The position numbers were made by a program, and so were the translations under genes. The notes under the pieces are model-generated. The model made no database searches. It saw only the letters and a list, made by a program, of their open reading frames with translations, and was not told the origin of the DNA. Of a DNA stretch of 60,516 nucleotides, positions 26,563 to 36,846 are shown in pieces (positions within the stretch are counted from its first letter, which is position 1; the number at the start of each line of letters is the position of its first letter). The stretch spans positions 1 to 60,516 of the forward strand of contig JAJZQG010000017.1 in assembly GCA_021847645.1 (NCBI GenBank), in the 5' to 3' direction. The stretch is from Myxococcales bacterium (GTDB lineage Bacteria > Myxococcota_A > Polyangia > Polyangiales > Polyangiaceae).

Positions 26563-27188
26563 TCGCTGCCTCCGTGATTGCGCACTCCAAACAAGCTGTC
26601 GCTGCGCTGCTCGCCATCCTGTTGGCCCTGTCCGCGCTGGTCCTCGGCTGCGGCGCGCCTCAGACCAACACCGTCACGCTCCCGCCGCCCACCGAGAGCA
26701 CAACGCTCGGTCCGGGCGACACCTTCGAGATGTTCATCGTCGGCGAGGACAAGCTGCCTACCACGTACAGCGTTTCGCCCGACGGTTCGGTGGACTTCCC
26801 CTACGTCCACCGGCTGGACGTCGCCGGCCTCGAGCCCCAGGCGGTGGTCGATTTGCTGCGGAAGAAGCTTGTCGCGGAAGGCTTCTTCACCGACCCCAGC
26901 GTGATGATCAGCGTCAAGGAGTACAAGAGCAAGTTCGTCAACGTGCTTGGCCAGGTGAAAAATCCAGGAAGATTCTCGCTAGTCCCGGGCTTTTCGCTGG
27001 TCCAGGCCGTGTCCATGGCAGGCGGTCCCAACTCCATCGCGGACCTGAACAATGTCTTGCTCACGCGCACCACGGGCAAGGAGCGCCGCACGATCCGCCT
27101 GTCGCTGCAGTCGATCACGGAAGGGCGCTCAGCCGACATACCCTTGCAGGCGGGCGACGTGATCACCGTCGGCGAGCGCGTGTTCTAG
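26559..27188 (+). CDS. Short OPX (Wza-like) polysaccharide export lipoprotein
   Basis: This 209-residue protein has a signal peptide with lipobox (ALVLGC, Cys31). A polysaccharide export sequence domain follows (LGPGDTFEMFIVGEDKLPTT ... SVSPDGSVDFPYVHRLDVAGL), then one SLBB domain (VLGQVKNPGRFSLVPGFSLVQAV...GGP). It ends right after that domain, so the C-terminal amphipathic helix by which E. coli Wza crosses the outer membrane is absent. This is the short OPX class that needs a partner beta-barrel, encoded by the overlapping gene upstream. The start is GTG 26559; GTG 26574 is an alternative. No Wzc-like kinase or sugar transferase gene lies nearby. Confidence 0.85.
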   Translation: MIAASVIAHSKQAVAALLAILLALSALVLGCGAPQTNTVTLPPPTESTTLGPGDTFEMFIVGEDKLPTTYSVSPDGSVDFPYVHRLDVAGLEPQAVVDLLRKKLVAEGFFTDPSVMISVKEYKSKFVNVLGQVKNPGRFSLVPGFSLVQAVSMAGGPNSIADLNNVLLTRTTGKERRTIRLSLQSITEGRSADIPLQAGDVITVGERVF

Positions 27189-27210
27189 GGTTCGCAGCGC
27201 CGGGACGCCG

Positions 27211-28890
<1,680 letters not shown>

Positions 28891-28896
28891 GGGAGC

Positions 28897-30174
28897 TTAC
28901 CTGCCTTGGAGCTTGTCGGTTCGAAGGATGCGAACGAGGGCGGCAGCTGCGGAGCGCGTGAGGCGCTCGGCGGTGCGCGTCGCGATCATCGCGTCCGTGA
29001 GCTGATCGGCTACGACCAACATGGCGGTTCGTCCGGACAGGCGCACGGCCAGGATCGCGACCTCGTCGGACGGGGGATCGAGCAAAGCGGCGAGGACGCG
29101 GTCGGCCTCGCTGTCGGACAAGACGCCGAGGAACCAACCGCGGCTGGCCGCGTCGGCGAGAGCGGACGGCGGCTCGCGGGGGATGGACACCGAACGGAAC
29201 GTCACAGCGGAGGCCACGGCTGGCGTGCAGGCCCACCCGGCGAAGGCGTCGCGTCGCACGGCGAACACGGCGACGCGCCCGGCGCAGGCGCGCATGCCGC
29301 GAATCAGGGCGTGCACGACGGCGTCGCGGCTCGTGGAATGCTCGAGGGCGATGAGAGCTTCTTCCAGGCTCATGGCATCGAGCAGCGGCGATTCGTTGTC
29401 GGCCGGGAAATGCGGGGCGCGGGGCGGTTGCGGAATCGGGGCGTTGGCCGGGTGGGCGACGTCACCCGAAGGGGCGTGGCGGGCGGCCGCGGCGATCGCG
29501 CCGGGATCGAGGACGATGGCGTCGCGCGTGATTCGTCCGGCGTCGTCGTCGGCGATGTCGCTCGCGGGAGGCGTGGATGGAAGCCGGGCTTGCGGTGCCT
29601 TGCTACGGCGGACGAGGGGGATGGGCATGTCCGAGGAGCGGCGCGCGGCCTGAAGGGCGATGGCAGCGGCAACCGAGCCGAAGGCTGGCGTATTGGAGCG
29701 TTGCAGTGCGCTGTCGAGGGCGAAGGGCTGAGAGACGCGTTCTCCTTCGCCCAGGGAACGCGCGATGGAATCGATGGCCTCGTCGATGAGGGAGACCCGC
29801 GCGTGGACGACGCGGATGGGGGCCTGCAGGTGGAAGCCGAACTCGCTCGGAACATGGGAATCGAACGGGTCGGCGGCGGCGACATCGACGGTCTGGGAGA
29901 AAGGGTCGACACGGACCGGGACGGCGAGAAGGGTGGCGCAGAGGCCGAGGGGAAGGCGGGCGACCAGGTCCAGGTTGGGGACGACCTTGGCGAGGGTGGG
30001 CAGTCCGGCGTGGGCCACTTCGCGGTCGATGGACGACTCGCCGACGGCTCCGCGGAGGATGAGCGCGTGCAGGAAGTGGGTGTTGCCGGTGACGTGCGCG
30101 AAGAGCGCGGCGTGCACGTCATCCGCAGAGACGGCGCCCGACGACAGGAGGCGGCGGCCAAGCTCGATCGTCAC
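28897..30174 (-). CDS. Protein with a GspE/MshE-type N-terminal domain, no ATPase
   Basis: This 425-residue protein starts with about 150 residues (LGRRLLSSGAVSADDVHAAL ... LRGAVGESSIDREVAHAGLP ... VAAADPFDS) matching the N-terminal domain of GspE/PilB-type secretion ATPases, which in MshE binds c-di-GMP. It lacks Walker motifs. A Pro/Ala-rich linker (about 175-265) leads to a GAF-like C-terminal region (about 275-415; DAVVHALIRGMRACAGRVAVFAV ... AVRLSGRTAMLVVADQL). It is likely a cytoplasmic signalling or adaptor protein; function unknown. It lies between ftsB and the mutase gene, all minus strand, with 31 and 6 nt gaps. Confidence 0.65.
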   Translation of the reverse strand: MTIELGRRLLSSGAVSADDVHAALFAHVTGNTHFLHALILRGAVGESSIDREVAHAGLPTLAKVVPNLDLVARLPLGLCATLLAVPVRVDPFSQTVDVAAADPFDSHVPSEFGFHLQAPIRVVHARVSLIDEAIDSIARSLGEGERVSQPFALDSALQRSNTPAFGSVAAAIALQAARRSSDMPIPLVRRSKAPQARLPSTPPASDIADDDAGRITRDAIVLDPGAIAAAARHAPSGDVAHPANAPIPQPPRAPHFPADNESPLLDAMSLEEALIALEHSTSRDAVVHALIRGMRACAGRVAVFAVRRDAFAGWACTPAVASAVTFRSVSIPREPPSALADAASRGWFLGVLSDSEADRVLAALLDPPSDEVAILAVRLSGRTAMLVVADQLTDAMIATRTAERLTRSAAAALVRILRTDKLQGR

Positions 30175-30205
30175 AGCGAGACGATAGACGCAGGCAGGCG
30201 TGCTG

Positions 30206-30505
30206 TCACGGCTGAGCAGGGAACTGGAAGACGACCTCGGTATTGCGGACGAGGCCGAGTTCGTCCCGGGCTATGCGCTCCACGGCCTTGGGGTCTTCCT
30301 TGAGCTTCTGGACCTGGCGCTGGAGCTGCTGGATTCGGCTGGTCAGGTCGGCGTTTTCGTCGTGGACCTGCTGCAATTCGGCCTCGAGGCCGCGAAGGCG
30401 CGGGAGGCCGTCGGGGGCGAGCATCATGGCCGGTGCGCCGATGCCGGCGACGGCAAGGATGAGCACCGGAAGGCCGCGCTCGAGGAACAGGTAGAACCTG
30501 GTCAC
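30206..30505 (-). CDS. ftsB: FtsB/DivIC-family septum formation protein
   Basis: This 99-residue protein has one N-terminal transmembrane helix (LPVLILAVAGIGAPAMML) followed by a coiled coil (LRGLEAELQQVHDENADLTSRIQQLQRQVQKL). It carries the family C-terminal signature KEDPKAVERIARDELGLVRNTEVVFQF. FtsB joins FtsL and FtsQ at the division septum. The start is set at GTG 30503-30505, giving the normal length for the family; a longer frame to 30670 adds an implausible 55-residue extension. The ribosome-binding site is weak. It heads the minus-strand operon with the GspE-N-domain and mutase genes, with no obvious functional link. Confidence 0.85.
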   Translation of the reverse strand: MTRFYLFLERGLPVLILAVAGIGAPAMMLAPDGLPRLRGLEAELQQVHDENADLTSRIQQLQRQVQKLKEDPKAVERIARDELGLVRNTEVVFQFPAQP

Positions 30506-30684
30506 GGGGCCAGGGTGCCACGAAAGGCGGCGAGCAGCCAAGAGGGCTGCGGCACTTTTCGGTCCTCGATGTTTTTGTTCACGAACGTTGGCCCCATGGC
30601 CCTTGGAATTGGCTAGGATTCGCCACCCCATCTGTAGGCGTTCACCCCGAGGCGCGTGGCGGGCTTCCACGCGACGACGTGCTC

Positions 30685-33600
30685 ATGGACAACGACACCT
30701 TGCGAGGCGAACTCGAGCGTCTCTTCGAGCTCGATGAACTGGTCGAGCTTTCCCGCGACATCCTGGGGCTGGCCCCGGAAGACGTGGGCGGTACGGCATC
30801 GAAAGCGGCGTTCTCCCGCGCGTTGGTGGAGCGATGCGTAGACCTGGAGCTGGTCGAGGCGATGCTCGACGCGGTCTCGACGCTCAAGCCTGCGATGGAC
30901 AAGAAGGTGCGCGAGGCGATCGCGCGCAGCTTGTTCGAGCAGCAGGACTTGATGGGCGGAGCGGAGTTCGGGCCGTGGACGATCGCGCGCAAGATCGGGC
31001 ACGGGCCGGTGGGCACCACGTACGTTGCCAAGCAGGACGCCAAGCAGGTCGTGCTCAAGATCCTTCACCCCGAGATGATGCAGAGCCGTCGTGCATTCGC
31101 GCGGTTCGCCACCGCGATGAGGTTGATCGCGCGGGTTCGTCACGAGGGGTTGCCGTCGGGGCTGACGGTCGGCACGCACGCGGGGCTGGGCTACGTGGCC
31201 TACGACCACGTGGAGTTGCAGACGGTCGCGTCGCGAACGGCGCGCAGCGGGCCGATGCACATCAACGAGGCGCGAGCGATCCTGCGCGGGGTGCTCGACG
31301 CGCTGGCGGCGCTGCACGACCAGCGTCTGGTGCACGGCAACCTGAAGCTGGAGAACGTGCTGCTCGAGCGGCTGAGCGAGAGCGGGCGCCATCGCGTGAT
31401 CGTGGCCGACGCCGCCTACGATCTGCTGCGGCAGCTGCGGGGGCCGTCGCGGGGGTCGAGCGACGTCTTCGTGGTGTTGGGAGACGCGAAGGCGATGGCG
31501 CCGGAGCAGATTCGTGGGGCGCGTGTGGATGCGCGGACGGACGTGTACTCGTTCGGCGCGGTGATGTACGAGGTGCTCACGGGCAAGCCGATGTTCCCGG
31601 GCAAGGCGGGGGCGGACGCGGCGCTGGCGCACCTGAACGGCGCGATCGAGGCGCCGAGCGCTGCGGCGCCGCGGGGCTGGGTGAGCAAGGAAGTGTCGGA
31701 CTTCGTGATGACGCTCCTTGCGCTGGATCCGCAGCAGCGTCCGAAGGACGCGCGGGCGGTGATCGAGACGTTCGAGATCCTGGGGCGCGCTGCGGCGCCG
31801 GACAAGGCGACGGTCTCGAAGGTCTCGGACGATGAGCTGGCGCAGAAGATCGACGCGCTGATCGTGGCGCCGGAAGACGACGCTCCGGCGGCGGCGCTCG
31901 ACCAGGCCGTGGAAGACGGTGCGAGCGCGCAGAAGGTGGCCGAAGCGTTCGTGATGGCGGCCGACCAGCTCGAGGGCGACGAGCCGTCGCGCAAGGAAGC
32001 GCGCAAGAGCCTGCTGTTCCGCGCTGCCCGTCTGTACGAGTCGAACCTCAAGAACCCGGAGGAAACCGAGAAGATCTACGCCTGGATCGTCGAGCTCGAC
32101 GAGACCGACGAGATCGCCGCGGCGGCCCTCGAAGAGGTGCGCAAGCAGCTGGGCAAGTACGAAGAGGTCGTCGAGATGCTGCTGGCGCGCGTCGAGCGCT
32201 CGGAGGATCGCGACGAGAAGGCGGCGTCGATGGCCGAGATCGGGCGCATCTACGCGAAGGAACTCGACGACAACCAGCAGGCGGTGGTGGCGTACGCGCA
32301 GGCGTTTGCCGAGGCACCGTCGCATGACGAGTACGCGGAGGCCATCGAGCAACTGGCGGGCAACGATGCGACGCTGCTGGGGGAGGCGATTTCGATCCTG
32401 GTGGAGGCGACACACGCCGAGCTGCCGCTGGAGCTCAAGAACCGGTTGTATCTGCGTCTGGGGCACTGGTACGGCAAGAAGCTGGGGCGTCCGGATGCGG
32501 CGCTGCCGTGCTTCCAGGCGGTGATTGCGACGGAGCCGGCGAACGACGCGGCGCTCGAGGGCATGGCCGGGCTATTCCGCTCGCTGCAGCAGTACGGCGA
32601 GCTGGGCAAGGTGCTGATGCGTCGCGCCGAGGTGGCGGCGACGGCGACGCGGGCGCGTGAGTTTCGCTTCGAGGCCGCCGAGTTGCTCGAGAGCCGCCTG
32701 AACGAGCCGGCGAAGGCCAAGGAGCTGTACGAGCAGATCCTGCAGGTCGATCCGTCGCACGACAAGGCGATCGACGCGCTGCTGCGGATCTACGAGAAGG
32801 AGTCGAACACGCAGGGGATCGTGAGCATTCTGGAGCGCAAGGCCGAGTCGCTGCGCGGCCAGGAACGCGCCGAGATCCTGGTGCGCATCGCGCAGATCTC
32901 GGAGCGGCAGAAGGACTTCTCGGACGCGGTGGAGCGCTACGAGGCTGCGCTGGAGGCCGACGCGCGCAACACCGATGCGCTCGACGCGCTCGATCAGATC
33001 TACCAGCGCAGCGGGCACTTCAAGGAGCTGCTCAAGAACTTGGATCGTCAGATCGCGGCGGCGTCCACGCCGAGGCAGAAGATCTCGTTGCAGGAGCGAA
33101 TCGCGGCGACCTGGGAGCGTGAGTTCCTGGACCACGAGCAGGCCGCCGCAGCCCTCGAGAAGATCCTCGAGATCGATCCGGCCCACGCGGGTGCCTTGGC
33201 GGGACTCGCGAAGCACTACCGCGCGCTGGATCGCTGGAGCGACGTGGCCAGCGTCTACGAGCGCGATCTGAAGGTGACCACGGACAAGGACCGTCGTCTG
33301 GAGCTGGTGCTGATGCTGGCGCGCGTGGTGCTCGAGCACCTGGGCGATCCGAGTCGTGCGATGAAGGTCTACGAGGAGGCGCTCGAGATCGATCCGAAGC
33401 ACGCCGGTGCGCTGGAGGCGCTGGCGGGGTTGCGCGAGCAGGCAGGCGACGCGCAGGCCGCGCTCAAGGCCATCGAGGCGCTGGCCAACAAGGCCGAGAG
33501 CCCGAAGGACAAGGCCGAGCAGCTGATTCGTGCGGCCAAGCTGCTCGAGAGCAGGGGCGACAAGGAAGGGGCCATCGAACGCTACAAGCTGGCGTTGGAG

Positions 33601-36009
33601 GCCTATCCGCAAGAGACCTCGGCGTCCACGGCGCTGCGCGTGCTGTACCTGGACCGGGGCGACGCGACCGCGGCGATCGAGCTCATCTCGCGCGAGATCG
33701 AGTACGCGGAGACGCCGGGGGCCAAGGCGAAGCTGTGCGCCGAGGCGGCGAAGCTGGCGCGCGACAAGCTCAAGGACATGACCCGCGCCGAGATCTCGTC
33801 CAAGGAAGCCATCGACTACGATCCCAACCAGATCGATGCGCTGGCGATCCTGGGCGATCTGGCGTTCGACAACGATCGGCCGGTCGAAGCGCTGCACCAC
33901 TACGACTCGGTGGTGACGCGGGTGGAGATGCTGCCGCGGGAGTGGGCGGTGCGCACGCTCGGACGCACGATCCAGTGCTATGTCAAGACCGACGCGCCGG
34001 ACAAGGCCCTGTCGATCGCGGAGACGCTGCAGGCGTTCGCGCCGGACGAGCCGGACGCGCTGGCAAACATCGGCAGCGTGCAGTTCCACCACGGGGACGC
34101 CAAGAAGTCGTTCCAGATCCACCAGGACCTGCTGGCGCGCTTCGGCAGCAAGCTGATCGGCACCGAGAAGTCGGTTGCGCTCTACCGATTGGGCGAGTCG
34201 GCGCGTCGCCTCGGCGATGCCGCGGCTGCCATCAAGGCACTGTCCGAAGCCGCCGACATGGACCCATCGGCACGCGAGCCGCTCTCGTCGCTCGCCAAGG
34301 TCTACGAGGCGCGCAACGAGTGGGAGGAAGTCATCCGCGTCAAGCAGCGCAGGCTCGATGTTGCCGAGAGCGACGAGCGGGTGGAGCTGCTGGTCGAGGT
34401 GGGCGAGATCTGCGAAGGCAAGCTGGGCGACCGCACGCGCGCGGCCAAGAGCTTCGTGGCCGCCCTCGAGGAACGTCCGGACGACCGCAAGCTGCTGACC
34501 CGGCTCATGCAGCTGTACTCCGAGGCCAAGGACTGGTCGAAGCTGGTCGAAGTCGTGCTCAAGCTGGCCGACTTCGTCGAGGACAAGAAGCTCAAGGCCA
34601 AGTACGTCATGACCGCCGCGATCGTGACCGGCCAGCAGCTGGAAGATGTCGACAAGGCCATCGAGTTCTTCGACAAGGTGCTCGACCTCGATGCGTCGCA
34701 GGAAAAGGCCCTGGAAGAGGGCATCGCGCTGCGGGAGCGCAAGGGTGACTACGAGGGCGTGGAGCGTCTGCTGAAGCTCAGGCTCGAGCAGGCGACGGAG
34801 CGCGAGGATCGCGCGGTCATCCTCGCGACGTTCGACAAGCTGGCGGTGTTGTACCGCGAGAAGCTCGGCCTGATGAACGAGGCGATCGACGCGTACGAAG
34901 CCGCGCAGATGCTCGAGCCGGACAACGCGAAGCGAAACGAGACGCTCGCGGAGCTGTACGCGTCGAACCCGGCCGAGTACCTGGACAAGGCCGTGGCTGC
35001 GCAGCAGGCGCTGCTGGCGCGAGACGGCAGCCGTCAGGAGTCGTACCGGCTGCTGCGGCGCCTGTACACCGAAGCCAAGCGGGCCGACGCGGCCTGGTGC
35101 CTGTGCCAGGCGCTGTCGGTGCTCGGCATGGCCGACGGCGACGAGGACCGGTTCTATCGCCGCATGCGGCCCGAGACCGCCGCACCGGCCAGGACACGGC
35201 TGGGCGACGAGGACTGGGCCAAGCACCTGATGCACCCGGATGCGGACCCGATCCTGACGTCGATTCTGGCGCTCATCGAGCCGGCCGTGCTGGCGACGCG
35301 GGCCGACACACTGGAGAACCTGGGATACGACACGCGCTACGCGATCGACCTGTCGCTGCACCCGTATCCGATGTCGCAGACGATCTACTACGCGGCGGGC
35401 GTGCTGGGCATGAACCCGCCGCCGACCTTCCAGAACATCAACGACGAGGGTGGCGTTTCGTTCCTGCACGCGCAGCTGCCGAGCATCGTGCTGGGCAGGG
35501 CAGCGTTCGAGGTCGAGGTTCCGCAGCAGGTCGCCGCGTTCATCGTGGCGCGCCACCTGGCGTACTACCGGCCGGGCCTGTACGTGCGGCACCTGATTCC
35601 CACCGGCACCGGTCTGAAGGCTTGGGTCTTCGCGGCGATCAAGATGAACTCCCCGCAGTTCCCGGTCTCGCCGGACCTCGAGGGACCCGTCGCCGAGAAC
35701 CTCAAGGCGCTCAACGCGTACATCACCGGACCGGCCAGGGAGCGGCTCGCAAGCCTGGTCTCCAAGCTGTTGACGTCGGGCGGCGCGCTCGATCTCAAGC
35801 GATGGGTCGCGGCCGTGGACCTCACCGCCGACCGCGCTGGCCTGCTGGTTGCGCACGACCTGGAAACCGCGGCGGAGATGATCAAGGCCTCCGACGAGGC
35901 GGTTTCGCCCGTCAGCCATTCCGATCGGCTGCGCCAGCTGATCATGTTCTCCGTGAGTGAATCGTACTTCGCACTCCGGCAGCTGCTGCAAATCGGCATC
36001 GACAGCTGA
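30685..36009 (+). CDS. Giant pseudokinase-TPR protein
   Basis: This 1774-residue protein has a short helical N-terminus, a Ser/Thr protein-kinase-like domain (about 95-370), and about 1100 residues of TPR-like repeats. A globular C-terminal domain of about 300 residues follows. The kinase fold keeps a glycine loop (GHGPVG, 105-110), the VVLK lysine (125) and APE with DVYSFGAVMYEVLTG. However, the catalytic HRDLKPEN motif reads HGNLKLEN (217-224; Asp replaced by Asn) and DFG reads DAA, so phosphotransfer is doubtful. Repeats follow the pattern ALEKILEIDPAHAGAL.GLAK. No signal peptide, so cytoplasmic. A GTG at 30679 is an alternative start. It stands alone between oppositely oriented operons; a scaffold role is likely. 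Confidence 0.85.
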   Translation: MDNDTLRGELERLFELDELVELSRDILGLAPEDVGGTASKAAFSRALVERCVDLELVEAMLDAVSTLKPAMDKKVREAIARSLFEQQDLMGGAEFGPWTIARKIGHGPVGTTYVAKQDAKQVVLKILHPEMMQSRRAFARFATAMRLIARVRHEGLPSGLTVGTHAGLGYVAYDHVELQTVASRTARSGPMHINEARAILRGVLDALAALHDQRLVHGNLKLENVLLERLSESGRHRVIVADAAYDLLRQLRGPSRGSSDVFVVLGDAKAMAPEQIRGARVDARTDVYSFGAVMYEVLTGKPMFPGKAGADAALAHLNGAIEAPSAAAPRGWVSKEVSDFVMTLLALDPQQRPKDARAVIETFEILGRAAAPDKATVSKVSDDELAQKIDALIVAPEDDAPAAALDQAVEDGASAQKVAEAFVMAADQLEGDEPSRKEARKSLLFRAARLYESNLKNPEETEKIYAWIVELDETDEIAAAALEEVRKQLGKYEEVVEMLLARVERSEDRDEKAASMAEIGRIYAKELDDNQQAVVAYAQAFAEAPSHDEYAEAIEQLAGNDATLLGEAISILVEATHAELPLELKNRLYLRLGHWYGKKLGRPDAALPCFQAVIATEPANDAALEGMAGLFRSLQQYGELGKVLMRRAEVAATATRAREFRFEAAELLESRLNEPAKAKELYEQILQVDPSHDKAIDALLRIYEKESNTQGIVSILERKAESLRGQERAEILVRIAQISERQKDFSDAVERYEAALEADARNTDALDALDQIYQRSGHFKELLKNLDRQIAAASTPRQKISLQERIAATWEREFLDHEQAAAALEKILEIDPAHAGALAGLAKHYRALDRWSDVASVYERDLKVTTDKDRRLELVLMLARVVLEHLGDPSRAMKVYEEALEIDPKHAGALEALAGLREQAGDAQAALKAIEALANKAESPKDKAEQLIRAAKLLESRGDKEGAIERYKLALEAYPQETSASTALRVLYLDRGDATAAIELISREIEYAETPGAKAKLCAEAAKLARDKLKDMTRAEISSKEAIDYDPNQIDALAILGDLAFDNDRPVEALHHYDSVVTRVEMLPREWAVRTLGRTIQCYVKTDAPDKALSIAETLQAFAPDEPDALANIGSVQFHHGDAKKSFQIHQDLLARFGSKLIGTEKSVALYRLGESARRLGDAAAAIKALSEAADMDPSAREPLSSLAKVYEARNEWEEVIRVKQRRLDVAESDERVELLVEVGEICEGKLGDRTRAAKSFVAALEERPDDRKLLTRLMQLYSEAKDWSKLVEVVLKLADFVEDKKLKAKYVMTAAIVTGQQLEDVDKAIEFFDKVLDLDASQEKALEEGIALRERKGDYEGVERLLKLRLEQATEREDRAVILATFDKLAVLYREKLGLMNEAIDAYEAAQMLEPDNAKRNETLAELYASNPAEYLDKAVAAQQALLARDGSRQESYRLLRRLYTEAKRADAAWCLCQALSVLGMADGDEDRFYRRMRPETAAPARTRLGDEDWAKHLMHPDADPILTSILALIEPAVLATRADTLENLGYDTRYAIDLSLHPYPMSQTIYYAAGVLGMNPPPTFQNINDEGGVSFLHAQLPSIVLGRAAFEVEVPQQVAAFIVARHLAYYRPGLYVRHLIPTGTGLKAWVFAAIKMNSPQFPVSPDLEGPVAENLKALNAYITGPARERLASLVSKLLTSGGALDLKRWVAAVDLTADRAGLLVAHDLETAAEMIKASDEAVSPVSHSDRLRQLIMFSVSESYFALRQLLQIGIDS

Positions 36010-36125
36010 GCATCGCCGCTCGGGACGAGCGCGCGTCGCGTGGGTGAGGACGCCCGCAGCGCGGCGTTGCGCTCGATGTCAGCCCGCTAGGGAGATGTGG
36101 ACCCGGCGCGTGCCGGAGGCGCGGC

Positions 36126-36842
36126 TCAGCTCGACGGCGGCTGCCACAGGCGCACGCCACCGGACAGCGCGATCTCGTTCTTGACGATGACGACATTGTC
36201 CGGGAGCTTGGTCTTGATGCAGCGGGCGTTGCCGCCGCCGATGTAGAGCGTGTCGAAGTTGAAGATGCGTTGCAGCAGCGACACGGCGCGCACCAGCCGG
36301 CGGTTCCACTGGGCCTTGCCTATGGTGTCGAGGGCCGCCTGGCCGAGGCGCTCTTCGTAGGTCTTACCCTTCTCGAACGGGTGATGCCCGAGCTCGAGGT
36401 TTGGGAACAGCCGCCCGTCGACGAACATCGCGGCTCCCATGCCCGTGCCGAAAGTGATGATCATCTCGACGCCGCGGCCCTCGATCGCGCCAAAGCCCTG
36501 CATGTCCGCGTCGTTGATGATGCGCACGGGCGCGCCTATCCGTTCGGAGACCCGCTCCTGCAGAGGAACTCCCTTCCATCGGCCGTCGAGATTGGGTGCG
36601 CTCTGCACCACGCCGCCGACCACGACGCCCGGAAAGCCGATGGTGACGCGGTCGAAGGGGCGCAGCTTCTCGATGAGGCCTACCAGCGCGTCCAGCACCG
36701 GGCCGTGCCTTGCCGGGCGGGGAGTCTTGACCCGAATTCGCGCGGAAACCGGGGCGCCGGGATCGCGAAAGGTTCGGCCTTTGATTCCCTGGCCGCCGAT
36801 GTCGACGGTCAGGGTGATGGGGCGGTGGTGCGAGGATGTCAT
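36126..36842 (-). CDS. ppgK: ROK-family kinase, polyphosphate-glucokinase-like
   Basis: This 238-residue protein has the N-terminal phosphate motif VDIGGQGIKG and the catalytic IINDADMQGFG (Asp as general base). ITFGTGMGAAMFVDGRLFPN and LELGHHPF follow. These fit polyphosphate glucokinases, which phosphorylate glucose to glucose-6-phosphate using polyphosphate or ATP, better than ROK repressors: no helix-turn-helix and no Cys-rich zinc motif. The start at ATG 36840-36842 gives typical PPGK length. It begins 4 nt after the glgA stop, so it is the last gene of the btpA-glgA operon, consistent with a glucose/glycogen theme. Polyphosphate specificity is inferred from similarity only. Confidence 0.75.
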   Translation of the reverse strand: MTSSHHRPITLTVDIGGQGIKGRTFRDPGAPVSARIRVKTPRPARHGPVLDALVGLIEKLRPFDRVTIGFPGVVVGGVVQSAPNLDGRWKGVPLQERVSERIGAPVRIINDADMQGFGAIEGRGVEMIITFGTGMGAAMFVDGRLFPNLELGHHPFEKGKTYEERLGQAALDTIGKAQWNRRLVRAVSLLQRIFNFDTLYIGGGNARCIKTKLPDNVVIVKNEIALSGGVRLWQPPSS

Positions 36843-36846
36843 GGTC

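Noticed and set aside
24517..27188. A full capsule or exopolysaccharide biosynthesis locus
   Set aside because: Only the outer-membrane export pair and one small secreted protein are present. No Wzx, Wzy, Wzc or soluble sugar transferases are found between the Glt-like genes and the mutase.
30206..36009. Functional link between ftsB and the pseudokinase-TPR gene
   Set aside because: They are divergently transcribed with about 180 bp between them; adjacency alone does not support a link.
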